Positions 1-9,651 are shown, numbered from the stretch's first letter. The stretch: 64,000 bases of DNA from Cordylochernes scorpioides (GCA_030710605.1 CP092877.1:44190406-44254405); one strand, 5' to 3'. Made by a program: numbers and translations. Notes: generated by a model from the letters alone, not told the origin.

Positions 1-59
1 TTACTGAAACGTCACACACTATTTATTTATTTGGATTTGGTCTTATTACCTTGTGTTTA
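1..59 (+). repeat. Fold-back family FB1, right-arm fragment
   Basis: The first 59 bases repeat, with few differences, the right arm of the fold-back element ending at 5558 (ACGTCACACACTATTTATTT followed by the GGTCTTATTACCTTGTGTTT end). The rest of the element lies outside the window. Confidence 0.8.
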
Positions 60-165
60 CTTATCCACATTGTGCCACTCTATCTCAGTTTAGTTGTGCC
101 ACGTAGTCTACAGTGGAGGCTTGTGGATAGCAAGGTTGTTGTGTATCGGCAGATCTGTCCTACAG

Positions 166-319
166 AGGGTGCTGTGCCACCCACCAAGCCCCAGGAATAC
201 AATGGTTTCCAGCCACTGCTGGATGCCATCGCAAACAACATCAAGTCCCCTAACTTCAACCACATCATGCACAAGACCTTTGGCCACATTGCCGCCGGAC
301 TCCTGGGTCATCGCCAGCA
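166..319 (+). CDS. MED15: MED15 exon (Mediator tail subunit), C-terminal region, part 1
   Basis: MED15 is a subunit of the Mediator tail module, which links activators to RNA polymerase II in the nucleus. This exon encodes VPPTKPQEYNGFQPLLDAIA followed by NNIKSPNFNH, matching the VPPTK / QPLLDAVLANIRSPVFNH stretch of animal MED15. The 3' end is a strong donor (GTGAGT from 320) after two bases of a codon. The 5' end is uncertain: I chose the AG at 164-165 because similarity begins directly after it, but acceptors ending at 113 or 152 keep the frame open too. The upstream exons (KIX domain, glutamine-rich part) lie before the window. No stop interrupts the exon, so the gene looks functional. 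Confidence 0.82.
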
Positions 320-489
320 GTGAGTCAACACAACCTAGATTTGTTAATTATAAGGACAGATTGTAGGTATGAAAGAAATCCAATTCATTAATTACAACTC
401 AGGCAGAATTGTCCATCCCAATTATATGTAGTGTCTTGGGTGATTAATGAAGGTGTTTTTTTTTACTCACCTCTTCCCCCCCCAAATAT

Positions 490-570
490 ACACATGGTAC
501 AGTTCATGATAATCATGGTGGGTAGTTAGCGCCTGCTTTTAATATAAGGGCACCTCCACTGTCTATAAGC
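490..570. repeat. Fragment of tRNA-derived SINE, 3' tail
   Basis: The stretch with CATGATAATCATGGTGGGTA matches the tail of the SINE copies at 12226-12556 and 21124-21480. Only the tail is present, inside the first visible MED15 intron. From 571 to about 1109 I see no gene and no recognisable element. Confidence 0.6.
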
Positions 571-1181
571 GTAGAAATGGTGTTGGACTTTTTACCAGAA
601 TCAGAGGCTATTGTGAAACACTTCTGAAAAAAGTGCCCAATTCAAGATCAAGATGGTTGTTGAAAATCAGTGTTTACTATTCTCCCACCAACTCCCAGAA
701 TATGTACATTCGTGGACAAAATGTAAGGAAGTCTGATAATTGGGACTAATTTTGTTCAGTGACGTGGCTGTCATGTTTCCCCAAAGATCCTCAATCTGAG
801 TCCTCACGACTGTTATATGAACTGTGTGTTAGTAACTGCCACGTTTAAACATGAGAATGGTTTTACACAGAAACTTCATTTAGGTTTCCTCCCATTGGTA
901 TGTTCCACCATTCTGGGTTTTATAATGAAGGGAACAATTATCCCCCTCCATAAAAATAAAACGTGCCTCTTCTGTCAAAATAGAAGCAAAAACTATTCCC
1001 TATTTATGGTCTCCAGATGGACATTCTGAATTAGCCATGTTGTAACTTTGTCACCAACCTGAGTCTTCTTATTTGCTGAGATGGTCAACAGATTGCATAT
1101 ATATATATATCTACTTATATATTTGCCTTATTCTGTCTGTTTGTTTGTCTGTCTGAAGCTCACGGATGGGATTTTTCATAA

Positions 1182-1252
1182 CCATCGGTGGTTCAGTGGT
1201 AGAATGCTCGCCTGCCACGCGGGCGGCCCGGGTTCGATTCCCGGCCGATGCA
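1182..1252 (+). tRNA. tRNA-Gly (GCC)-like sequence, copy 1
   Basis: A 71-nt sequence folds as a tRNA with anticodon GCC, T-loop TTCGATT and intact A and B boxes (GGTTCAGTGG; GGTTCGATTCC). It ends in a long T run that would stop RNA polymerase III. Position 1 is C where the acceptor stem needs G opposite C72, so the first pair is broken. It sits inside a Helitron-like unit and is duplicated at 1467, so it is more likely a captured, mobile copy than a regular gene. Confidence 0.75.
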
Positions 1253-1466
1253 TTTTTTTTTTTTTTTACAATTTTTAAAACTCATTTATATATTATACAA
1301 GAATGACATCCACGGTGCCAATTTATAATTGTAACGAATAGTATTTGAATAAAAGCATTTAATCGGGTAAAACCCGGGCGTTGCCCGGGTCATTCGTATC
1401 TACTTATATATTTGCCTTATTCTGTCTGTTTGTTTGTCTGAAGCTCACGGATGGGAATTTTCATAA

Positions 1467-1537
1467 CCATCGGTGGTTCAGTGGTAGAATGCTCGCCTGC
1501 CACGCGGGCGGCCCGGGTTCGATTCCCGGCCGATGCA
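1467..1537 (+). tRNA. tRNA-Gly (GCC)-like sequence, copy 2
   Basis: Identical in its 71 nt to the copy at 1182, with the same C1-C72 mismatch and the same T run behind it. The two copies lie 285 bases apart, the period of the tandem Helitron units. Confidence 0.75.
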
Positions 1538-2253
1538 TTTTTTTTTTTTTTTTACAATTTTTAAAACTCATTTATATATTATACAAGAATGACATCCACG
1601 GCGCCAATTTATAATTGTAACGAATAGTATTTGAATAAAAGCATTTAATCGGGTAAAACCCGGGCGTTGCCCGGGTCATTCGTATATAATAATTGTATAA
1701 ACGAATGCAAGACAAAATCACCGCGAATGTTTCTTTTTTTTTAAGGCAATTTCTTTTTAAGGCAATTATCGTTATTTATCGTTAATTTTTGTTTCGATTT
1801 TATTGAAAAAAAAAAATGATATGGTGCCTTTAAAAATGATCTTTATTACTATGCAGTTTTCTATTTAGTCAATATACCTAAGTTCATGTTGCAAATGTAA
1901 TTATCTCTATCGATTTAGTAGGTGAAATGCAAAAAAAAAAAAAATCGACATGATGAAATCTTTATGAAAATTCACATTTTTATTTTTATATTTTCAAGAC
2001 ACACACAGTTTGGGGCGGGACGTTTCACAAGAGAGACATCCACGGCGCCAATTTATAATTGTAACGAATAGTATTTTAATTAAAACATTTTAAAAACACA
2101 CAGTTTGGAACGGGACGTTTCACAAGAGTGACATCCATGGCGCCAATTTATAATTGTAACGAATAGTATTTGAATTAAAACGTTTTTAAAATATATACGC
2201 ACTCGGGTAAAACCCGGGCGTTGCCCGGGCCATTCGTCTAGTATATATATATA

Positions 2254-2428
2254 CAGTAGAACCTCCTTGTAAAGGACACCTAATTGCAGAGCCAAAGTGT
2301 CCTTTAAGGAGAGGTTTCCTCTTACCGGAGAGTTTCTAATTAGTAAAAATGGTAATTTTACAAATGAAAACTGTCCTTTGTAGAGAAGTGTCCACTAGCG
2401 CAAGTATCCTCTCATGAAGGTTCTACTG
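2254..2428. mobile_element. Pogo-like MITE, TIR CAGTAGAACCTCC
   Basis: 175 bp with terminal inverted repeats (CAGTAGAACCTCC at the left, the complement of a close variant at the right) and TA on both sides. Related copies lie at 9481, 11571 and 13461. No coding capacity. Confidence 0.8.
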
Positions 2429-2649
2429 TATAATATCATCCACTTTCTCTGTCATGGATCTTGCTGGTGGACATCTGTTCCAAGGTGGGTGTAAATAAAT
2501 ACACACTGTATTATTGGGGTGACTTAATTGTACAAGATACTACAGACATGATCACTTTCTATTTTAAAATTATAATCCCTTGGGCTATATCATTTGGGAT
2601 CCCAATTTCCTCTCTGTGCAATATTCCTGAAACCAGCTAATGTGTGTAG

Positions 2650-2921
2650 CCAGCAGAGCCCCCGGCCCACCAAACGTAAGCGGGTGGAGGCCCCCGTGGC
2701 AGGGGACATCCCGGATGTAGTACAGGGGGAGGTGGCCAGACTGGAGCCCAGGTTCAAGGTCCAGCTGGATGCCAGTAGACACCCGGGGTCCGGAGTGATC
2801 CACCTGGTGTGTCAGCTGGATGACAAGAACCTGCCCTGTGTGCCCCCCATCTCTATGTCCCTGCCCCCCGACTACCCCCAGCAGCCCCCTCGCTGCAACC
2901 TGGCTGCCTCCCGGGAATACG
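2650..2921 (+). CDS. MED15: MED15 exon, part 2
   Basis: The exon encodes a basic KRKR stretch, then VQGEVARLEPRFKVQLD and CQLDDKNLPCVPPISMSLP, closely matching human MED15 (LQGEVARLDPKFLVNLD; CKLDDKDLPSVPPLELSVP). The acceptor TAG ends at 2649 and supplies the one base needed to complete the codon split at 319. The donor is GTAATT at 2922, after the first base of a codon. The downstream exon at 5843 restores the frame. Three separate exons with compatible phases make this assignment strong. No stop or frameshift is seen. Confidence 0.9.
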
Positions 2922-3074
2922 GTAATTACCTCTCACCCCTAATTGTAGCAAATAAAATGTTCTTCTTCATTAAATAATCGGAGTGCTGTTGAGGAAACAC
3001 TCTGAAGCCCTCTCCAATTATTTAGGAATGTCAAACATTTCATTAATTTGGATTTGGTCTTATTACTTTATGTT

Positions 3075-3144
3075 AATAAATTAAATTTAATTGCCATCTA
3101 TCATTAAAATTTTAACGATAGATGGCAATTAAATTTAATTTACT
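3075..3144. repeat. Short perfect palindrome in MED15 intron
   Basis: Two ~30 bp arms (AAATTTAATTGCCATCTATC and its complement) flank a short AT spacer. Just upstream, 3040-3075 resembles the arm end of fold-back family FB1. Confidence 0.6.
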
Positions 3145-3339
3145 AATATATATTGGTTATGAAAACATATTTTGCGGAAGAGCTTTGCTCAATGCAATAC
3201 CTTGAAATTATATGTATGTACCTCTACAGACCTATAAGCTTATGTCCATGTTCACTAAACACCCCTAAGCTACCTTCCATAGAAAATACAGGGTATACTC
3301 CAAACCAATCCAATACAATAGTAGAGAGGTCTAGAGATT

Positions 3340-3440
3340 AATTTGGCGAAACCGCTGAGAGGGTTCACTACTGATGAGCCAAGCCCTCTCATTCAATAAC
3401 TCATATCATTGCAGTAAGGTCTGTAGAGATATTTGATGAT
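3340..3440 (+). repeat. Repeat family FB3, copy a
   Basis: Contains GGCGAAACCGCTGAGAGGG, then ACTGATGAGCC and CCCTCTC, then TTGCAGTAAGG. The same order of words recurs at 3590, 19302, 32165 and 60970. The GAGAGGG/CCCTCTC stem varies together with GGAGGG/CCCTCC in the other copies. Confidence 0.65.
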
Positions 3441-3589
3441 ATTTAAAAGAAACGCATTGCCAGTAAATTTATTTGTGTAAAATTTTAACTTTATGTTAAA
3501 TGAGACTACTTATTGCACAACTAATGTGGCCCAATTTAAAAAATTTTAAACTTCATATCTACAATTATAAGAAATTTGAAACTGGTGAA

Positions 3590-3695
3590 ATAGCTGGGAG
3601 GGTTTTTTCACCACTGATGAACTCAATTTTTATCATTGCAGTAAGGGTAGTAGAAAAATTGTTTTATTTAAAAGAATCATATGTGTCATAACAGA
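3590..3695 (+). repeat. Repeat family FB3, diverged copy b
   Basis: A degenerate copy: GGGAGGG, CACCACTGATGA and TTGCAGTAAGGGTAGTAGAA are kept, the GCGAAAC word is not. Confidence 0.5.
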
Positions 3696-3969
3696 CAGGG
3701 CGCTAATGCATCGTGTTTATATCCACAATTGGCAGATATTTTCAGGGTATCTCTCTGCAAAATATATATTGATATGTAACCTTTGCTGGAGAAACAAAAA
3801 AATGATTCAAAATAATTCATAGTACCATTTACTAAGTATTTTTTTCTGCCATCTACTATTGATAATTGGGATTATTATCATTTTGGTTTTACCAGAGCGA
3901 GAGTCTACAAAATAGATGTTTGACTCTGCCATATTTCAGAGGCAGCTGTTACATGGTAGTTTATATATA

Positions 3970-4162
3970 CAGGTAGCCCTCCTATGGCATAACACTGTTC
4001 TTCTATATACACTACTAGACAACATTAATTTTTGTTTGACACATTTGAAAACTAAAATAATGTTCAAAGTACTGTATTTTATATAGTTGTGGCTCCTATA
4101 ACACAGGTTCACACAACACAAAATTAACTTGGAACCTCTGTCTACCATAGGAGTGTTACCTG
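3970..4162. mobile_element. MITE with TIR CAGGTAGCCCTCCTATGGC
   Basis: 193 bp flanked by TA, with imperfect terminal inverted repeats (left CAGGTAGCCCTCCTATG, right complement CAGGTAACACTCCTATGG). A second copy starts at 4214. Confidence 0.75.
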
Positions 4163-4273
4163 TATTGTGATCTGGTCGTAGACTGGCAGCTGTTACATGG
4201 TAGTTTATATATACAGGTAGCCCCCCCTATGGCATAACACTGTTCCTCTATTGATAAGGCACAATTTGGATTA

Positions 4274-5323
4274 TCTCTTTATATATAAAAGTCAATGTCT
4301 GTCTGTTTCGCGATAAACTCAAAAACTACTGAACCAATTGGTACCAAATTTTGCATGTCGCTTTTTATAAACCTGGGGAAAATTTTCGGCTACATTTTGA
4401 TTAGTATTTTTGGCTATTTCTTTTTTTCATTTGAAGAACTTTTTTTACGCGGAGTAAATAAGAGGCGAAGTAACAACACGAGGCCAATTAAGCGACCAAT
4501 GAGCATTCTGCATTTCTTTTCAAGTTTCCTGCGTACTTTTTTAAAATATCTTTTTATACGAGTGTCACTTTTTTTTACAAAAGTATTGAGGGAGAAATTT
4601 ATATTACTAATTTACAGGCTAGTGCACACAATGCAATTAAAAAAAAAAACTTTACAAAATTAGCGTTACTGTATGTAAACAATGGTTTTCGTATTTTTTA
4701 TTAATTTTTGTTCTGGCCTTTTTTTTATATATAATAATAAATAAAAGTTACAGTCAATATGATAATTCTTAAAATTAAACAAACAATAGTCAATATGCAA
4801 AAAATACAAACTAACTTAATAAGATATTCTAATATCAAGCAATATGCAAAATCTCTCCTAATATTTAAATGTTCATATTATTAGCATCTTAACGGCGTTT
4901 ATTCGTTTTTATGTACTCCTGCAGGAAGGCAGAAATACTCGAAAGTTCGATATTGTTTTAATAAAGTGTAGAGAATCTCCAGAACTATTTTTTACCCAAA
5001 GAGTGTAATAGACCTACAGAGGATGCACCACTATATATAAGAGTTAACACGCTGGGGCGGGTACCTCAGAGGTTGGGTGGAAAATCTGCCAACTATTTGA
5101 ACTATATTTAAAACACCTAAATGGATTGAAAAATAAATAAATAAAAAATGCCTAAATACTAATATATTGCATTTTTGACATCACACATACTTTGTGCCTG
5201 TGATAATGTATTACTTCGGTGTTGCTATTCTATGGCTCTAATACTATTTATTAGTAATGTTCTTTCAGTATGAAGGAAATTGCACTCGGGGAATTCCCGG
5301 GCGAAGCCGGGTCATTCGTCTAG
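4274..5323 (+). mobile_element. Non-autonomous Helitron
   Basis: The 5' end is TCTCTTTATATATAAAAG after A, the 3' end a hairpin (CCCGG-GCGAAG-CCGGG), then TCATTCGT and CTAG before T. The text after the 5' end (AACTACTGAACCAATTGGTA) is typical of arthropod Helitrons. There is no Rep/helicase reading frame; the longest ORF (4295-4663) is chance reading through AT-rich DNA. Confidence 0.8.
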
Positions 5324-5473
5324 TAGATTATAAACACAAGGTAATAAGACCAAATCCAAATAAATAAATAGTGTGTGACGTTCGGTAACAGTGTTGTTAC
5401 CATCTTCAGACAAAAGTACTGAATGAGAAAATTTTTCCACAGCATGCTGTGGAAAATTTTTCTCATTCAGTAC

Positions 5474-5519
5474 TTTTGTCTGAAGATGGTAACAACGCTG
5501 TTACCGAAACGTCACACAC
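5474..5519 (+). ncRNA. Hammerhead-ribozyme-like motif in FB1
   Basis: Core CTGAAGA (5480-5486), one extra T, stem II of 7 perfect pairs (5488-5494 with 5499-5505, loop ACGC), then GAA and ACGTC (5506-5513). Stem I has three pairs (TGT before the core, ACA after the cleavage position). Stem III would be the self-complementary ACGT, so activity would need a dimer. The left arm holds the mirror copy with one A of GAAA missing. The match to the hammerhead core is seen directly; activity is unknown. Confidence 0.5.
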
Positions 5520-5842
5520 TATTTATTTATTTGGATTTGGTCTTATTACCTTGTGTTTACTGTTCCTCTATATAGTACTAGACAACACGACTTTTAACAC
5601 ATTTAAAAACTAAATTCCCCCATAAAACAATGTCAAAGTACTGTTATATTACATTTTATAGATTTGGGTCTTCCCTATAGCACAGTTTCACACAACATGT
5701 CATTATCTTGGAACTTCTCAATCATGCTATAGGAGGGTTACCTGTATTGGTCCAATGATCCTGTTGTAGTTTGACAGCGATAATAACTACTGTTACATGA
5801 TGAAGGGATGTTTGTAAAAGTTTCTCTGGGTGTGTGTTGTAG

Positions 5843-5940
5843 AAACTACTCCATTCCTCCAACGTATCCAGGCCCTCTTCAAGTCCAGGATGGAGAACAT
5901 GCCTTCTAACTTTACCGTCTCCCTCATCCTCAATGCCTGG
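5843..5940 (+). CDS. MED15: MED15 exon, part 3
   Basis: Encodes TTPFLQRIQALFKSRM then MPSNFTVSLILNAW, matching the human MED15 C-terminus (ANPFLQSVHRCMTSRL, KHSVTALLNTW). The acceptor TTGTAG ends at 5842 and the split codon joins the G at 2921 with AA. A donor GTATGG follows the TGG codon at 5940, in phase 0. In the human protein about a dozen residues follow, so one short terminal exon is expected downstream. I could not find it: it may be too small to recognise or lie elsewhere. Reading through would add ~55 unrelated residues. Confidence 0.88.
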
Positions 5941-6084
5941 GTATGGAAATATGTATACCTTCTTTCTATGCAAATATCTCCTCTCACATCACAATCAATT
6001 CTTGATTTAAGGCCAAGCCAGTGTGACACCAAAAATTCCTCCTCAATTTTGAAAAAATATAGCACACATATTTACACTCATGGA

Positions 6085-6215
6085 TATTTGCAAGTGCAAA
6101 GTTGAACTGCTTTTCACATGTGTAGACATGTGGGGACCTTACATTAAAAGCATTCGCCTACTTCTACTCACCATGATTATCATGGCCTGTACCACATGTA
6201 CTAGAGATAAGCAAA
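6085..6215 (+). repeat. SINE fragment, 3' half
   Basis: GAACTGCTTTTCACATGTGT, CACCATGATTATCATGGCCT and a final A run match the 3' half of the SINE at 21124. The rest of 5941-6848 shows no gene or element I can name. Confidence 0.65.
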
Positions 6216-6848
6216 AAAAAACACTCATGGATTCAGACAATAACTCCCTGTATAGAACCCTCAGATCAGTGAATCATAGTTCCTGTATTATAATCAAAAG
6301 GGAGTATTGTAATTTTTGCCCACAGAAATCATCCTTCTTCATGTTTACCATGTATTCTGTCCTCCCAACACTTCACCAGCTCAACTTAAAATTTTGACAG
6401 AATCCATCAATTTTGCAACTCCATGGGATAGAATACCATCTTAGTAGCACCTGTATTGATGAGGGCCCAAGACTATGGCAAACTGGCTTTTGATAGCATT
6501 TTCCTGGGTTAGGGCCTATTCATCAACTGATTCTGATGTGTGTAGTTGATATAGTTAATTAAGAAAAGTGTTTTTGTGCAAATAGTTTCTTTGTTTTTTG
6601 AGGTGTTGCAAGATTTCAAGCAAATTTTGCTCTTCTACGGGCAAAAAATTTGTTGTCCTATTTATTGTCATTATTATTATTTGCCTGTTGATGAGCAAAC
6701 TTTTTAAGAAAAGTTTCAAAAACATCTAAAAAAAAAAACTCTTTCCTCAAAAGTCCATGTTTTTCTGCATTTGTTAAAAGTGAGAATTTTTTCTCTGCAC
6801 ATAAATACAACCTCCTACACTATGGACATTTGTTCTGTTGTTGTTTCT

Positions 6849-7640
6849 TATCCCCTTGTGCAAATATTATACAAATGAGTCCATGTTTCTCCAGCTATTA
6901 GCACATGATGTTGTTTCTTACACAAATTCCATGAGTCTATACTTCTCCAGCTCTTAGTACATGTTGTTTTTGTGTCTAATATACATCCCCTTGTACAAAG
7001 ATTACACAAATGAGTCCATGCTCCTCCATCTCTTAGCACATGTTTTTTCTTATCCCAATGTTTCTTACACAAATTCCATGAGTCTATGCTTCTTAGTACA
7101 TGTTGTTATTGTGACTAATATACATCCCCTTGAACAAAGATTACACAAATTCTCCATGCTCCTCCATCTCTTAGCACATGTTTTTTCTTATCCCAATGTT
7201 TCTTACACAAATGAGTCCATGCTCCTCCAGCTATTAGCACATGATGTTGTTTTTATCCCCTTGTACAAAGATTACACAAATTCTCCATGCTCCTCCAGCT
7301 CTTAGCACATGATGTTGTTTCTTATCCCAATGTTTCTTACACAAATTTCATGAGTCTATGCTTCTTAGTACATGTTGTTATTGTGTCTAATATACATCCC
7401 CTTGTGCAAAGATTACACAAATGAGTCCATGCTCCTCCAGCTATTAGCACATGATGTTGTTTCTTACACAAATTCCATGAGTCTATGCTTCTCCAGCTCT
7501 TAGTACATGTTGTTTTTGTGTCTAATATACATCCCCTTGTACAAAGATTACACAAATGAGTCCATGCTCCTCCAGCTCTTAGCACATGTTTTTTCTTAAC
7601 CCCTTGTGCAAAGATTACACGAATTCCATGAGCGTCCCAG
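6849..7640. repeat. Irregular minisatellite
   Basis: Shuffled copies of short blocks such as CTTGTGCAAAGATTACACAA, GAGTCCATGCTCCTCCAGCT and CTTAGCACATGATGTTG, with spacings of about 70 to 210 bp. Long ORFs on both strands here (for example 7337-7753) only reflect the repeat. A related, partly inverted stretch lies at 15790-16015. Confidence 0.8.
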
Positions 7641-7752
7641 TGATGTAAAGTGGTGTGTCCAGGAAATGAGTGTCCGCCAGGGATGTTCCCCCCACAAACA
7701 GGACTTCCCCAATCCACCCCCCACCCCATCTGTGGTCTACCCGGCCAAATCA
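7615..7752 (-). other. Unrecognised coding-like fragment
   Basis: Unlike its surroundings this stretch is GC-rich and, on the minus strand, reads without stop through GEVLFVGGTSLADTHFLDTP to LYITGTLMEFV and a TAA at 7615-7617. I do not recognise the protein. It could be a terminal exon, a pseudogene piece or an element fragment caught next to the minisatellite. Confidence 0.25.
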
Positions 7753-7974
7753 TGATCTAATTTCACACTTTATTCTCACCTCCATCCTTGAGTTGAGAGA
7801 GAAAGTTGCCTAAATGTATTTAAAAAGAATTGTTATACCCTTTGTAAATATTACAATACCTATACATTCAAGTTTATTCAAGGAAAATATTTTTTTTATT
7901 CGATACAATTATTTTACCCTTATTTCTACTTTCAACGTTAACTCTTATGTTTTAAAAAAATAATTTTATATATA

Positions 7975-8045
7975 AAAAATAAAGAAGGCATCTCCTGACC
8001 ACAAGCACATGTGCTCGTGGTCAGGAGATGCCTTCTTTATTTTTA
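7975..8045. repeat. Palindrome
   Basis: Two arms of about 33 bp (AATAAAGAAGGCATCTCCTG and its complement) meet at CACATGTG. Confidence 0.8.
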
Positions 8046-8149
8046 ATATTAACACCTGACCCACTTATCTTTTTTTTTTTTAAATTGTTTTTCAATTTTA
8101 TATATGTGTTTCAAAATAGTACTTCTCTCTTTAATATGTATTGCTCTAA

Positions 8150-8290
8150 TGGATTTCTAAAGGGAGATGTGCCACTTCTGGTACACGAATATCATCCTTC
8201 CGCAACTTTTAATTTATGTATATCCTAAAGTTGTAAGTTGATGATATTCATCTATAAAAAGTGGCACCTCTCCCTTTAAAAATGCAATAA
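8150..8290. repeat. Inverted repeat
   Basis: AAAGGGAGATGTGCCACTTC near 8160 pairs imperfectly with the complement near 8270 (AAGTGGCACCTCTCCCTTT). Related text occurs at 8746 and 9132. Confidence 0.55.
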
Positions 8291-8454
8291 GATAATAATA
8301 AAATCATTTATTTGTGATCAAATGCTGTGGCCCACTGTACGTATTACATCCCAAACACGATGCGACACCAGCCATCTCTGCCTTGAGTTCAATGCACCAT
8401 CTCTGCGACCATTAAACCAGTAAGTTCCTTTAATATCCTTTAATAATGCATTTT

Positions 8455-8710
8455 GTTTATCATCTCAATACAATAATGCATTGTAAAACGACATTTGAAA
8501 TACTATCCCGCATGTGTTTCCCATCCCTGGACACTTTTATTTTTCCGTTTATCAATACTCTTCACAATTCACCCTTTCATACCTCATCCAAAAGGTTAGA
8601 AATAATCGATATTTCTCCTTGAAATTAATTTTGAATTTTCGTTGAAAAGAAACACATGCAGGATAGTATTTTAAATGTCGTTTTACAATCACAAGCCGCA
8701 TTATATTATA
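8455..8710. mobile_element. TIR element related to the 61.4-62.8 kb repeats
   Basis: The ends are inverted repeats (GTAAAACGACATTTGAAATA near 8482; complement near 8660-8690). The interior (CTGGACACTTTTATTTTTCC, then CATCCAAAAGGTTAGAAATA) matches the tRNA-like repeats at 61447-62850, without their tRNA-like part. Confidence 0.5.
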
Positions 8711-8745
8711 TTGTACAATAATGCATTGTTTTAATGAATTTTTAA

Positions 8746-9332
8746 AGACAGAGTTATATCAATTTAGGTACATGAATATCATCTTCCTGTAACTTTATGT
8801 TGTATTCAAGACTCTTAAATGGTCCTTGTCACTTTACCAGCTTAAACACCTGTTTGACCAATTTCATAACTCCCCTCATAGGATGCTATTAAATCGAAGC
8901 CGCCCTTATACTAATGAGAGTCATAACCTGACACCATGGTATACAGTATGAAGAGGTACTAGTACCTGTATATAATAATACTTGTACTATTTTTTCATAT
9001 TATGATATACAGGTTGGCTTTTTTTATCTGAATTTGCCAAAACTGATGTTGTGGCTTATTGATGATAATATCACCATTATTGCATTTGTATTGGGCTGAT
9101 AAACCAAATACAATTTCATTAAATATGTATTTTTAAAGAGAGAGTTATCAATTTTGGTACATGACTATCATCTTCCTGTAACTTTATGTTGTATTTCAGC
9201 CTGATTATTGGGCCTTGTCACTTTACCAGCTTAAACACCTATTTGATCAATTTGATACCTCCCCTCATATAGGATGATATTAAATCAAAGCTGCCCTTGT
9301 ACTAATGAGAGTCATAGCCTGAAACCATGGTA
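8746..9332 (+). repeat. Tandem duplication, ~386 bp period
   Basis: 8746-8946 and 9132-9332 share long stretches (ATATCATCTTCCTGTAACTT, CCTTGTCACTTTACCAGCTT, ACTAATGAGAGTCATA). No coding potential seen. Confidence 0.7.
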
Positions 9333-9480
9333 TACAGATTGTTGGCTTTTTGTCTGAATTTACCAAAACTGGTGTTGTGGCTTATTCTTTATCATCATCA
9401 TTATTGCATTTTGTATTGGACTGATAAACCAAATGTATTATTTTTATGCATTTTTTAAGGTTCTACTTTTGGTTTATTAT

Positions 9481-9651
9481 ATGGTAGAACCTCCCTGTAA
9501 AGGACAATACCTAATTGCAGAGCTAAAGTGTCTTTTAGGGAGAGTTGTCCTCTTACCAGAAAGTTGTAAAAATGTTAACTTTGCAAATGAAAACTGTCCT
9601 TTGTAGAGAGGTGTCCTCTAGCACGAGTGTCCTCTCATGGAGGTTTTACTG
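9481..9651. mobile_element. Pogo-like MITE, worn copy
   Basis: GGTAGAACCTCCCTGTAAAG at the left and GGAGGTTTTACTG at the right; same family as 2254-2428, with mutated first bases. Confidence 0.7.

Larger units (their letters stand above)
1110..2241 (+). mobile_element. Composite Helitron-like element with three 3' ends and two tRNA-Gly units
   Basis: The segment starts with TC (1110) after A and ends in CTAG (2238-2241) before T, as Helitrons do. A hairpin CCCGGGC-GTT-GCCCGGG followed by CATTCG lies near 1376, 1662 and 2215, so three Helitron 3' ends are strung together. Positions 1110-1398 and 1399-1684 are near-identical tandem units, each carrying a tRNA-Gly sequence. A subrepeat with GCGCCAATTTATAATTG recurs in every unit and in the Helitron copy at 35690-38704. 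There is no Rep/helicase ORF, so it is non-autonomous. Confidence 0.7.
4252..5558 (+). mobile_element. Fold-back element FB1, interrupted by a Helitron
   Basis: The element begins TGATAAGGCACAATTTGGAT and ends CTTATTACCTTGTGTTT. A 13 bp target duplication (4239-4251 and 5559-5571) is exact. Without the Helitron it is ~257 bp, and 5331-5558 is a near-perfect snap-back of two ~114 bp arms. It carries a hammerhead-like core in each arm (see 5474-5519). Confidence 0.78.
4214..5744. mobile_element. Second copy of the CAGGTAGCC MITE, interrupted
   Basis: The left part runs 4214-4251 and the right part 5559-5744. The two halves are separated by fold-back element FB1 (4252-5558), which duplicated 13 bp (ACTGTTCCTCTAT) of the MITE. 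TA flanks the outer ends. Confidence 0.75.

Noticed and set aside
1081-1614. Two ORFs with identical middle parts (HRWFSGRMLACHAGGPGSIP)
   Set aside because: This is the tRNA-Gly sequence read as protein.
4295-4663. 122-codon ORF
   Set aside because: Lies in the AT-rich body of a non-autonomous Helitron; its residue make-up (F, L, K, R) is that of chance translation.
6849-7640. CRISPR-like array or protein-coding ORFs on both strands
   Set aside because: Repeat blocks are shuffled with no constant spacer length, the context is eukaryotic, and the ORFs only mirror the repeat in all frames.
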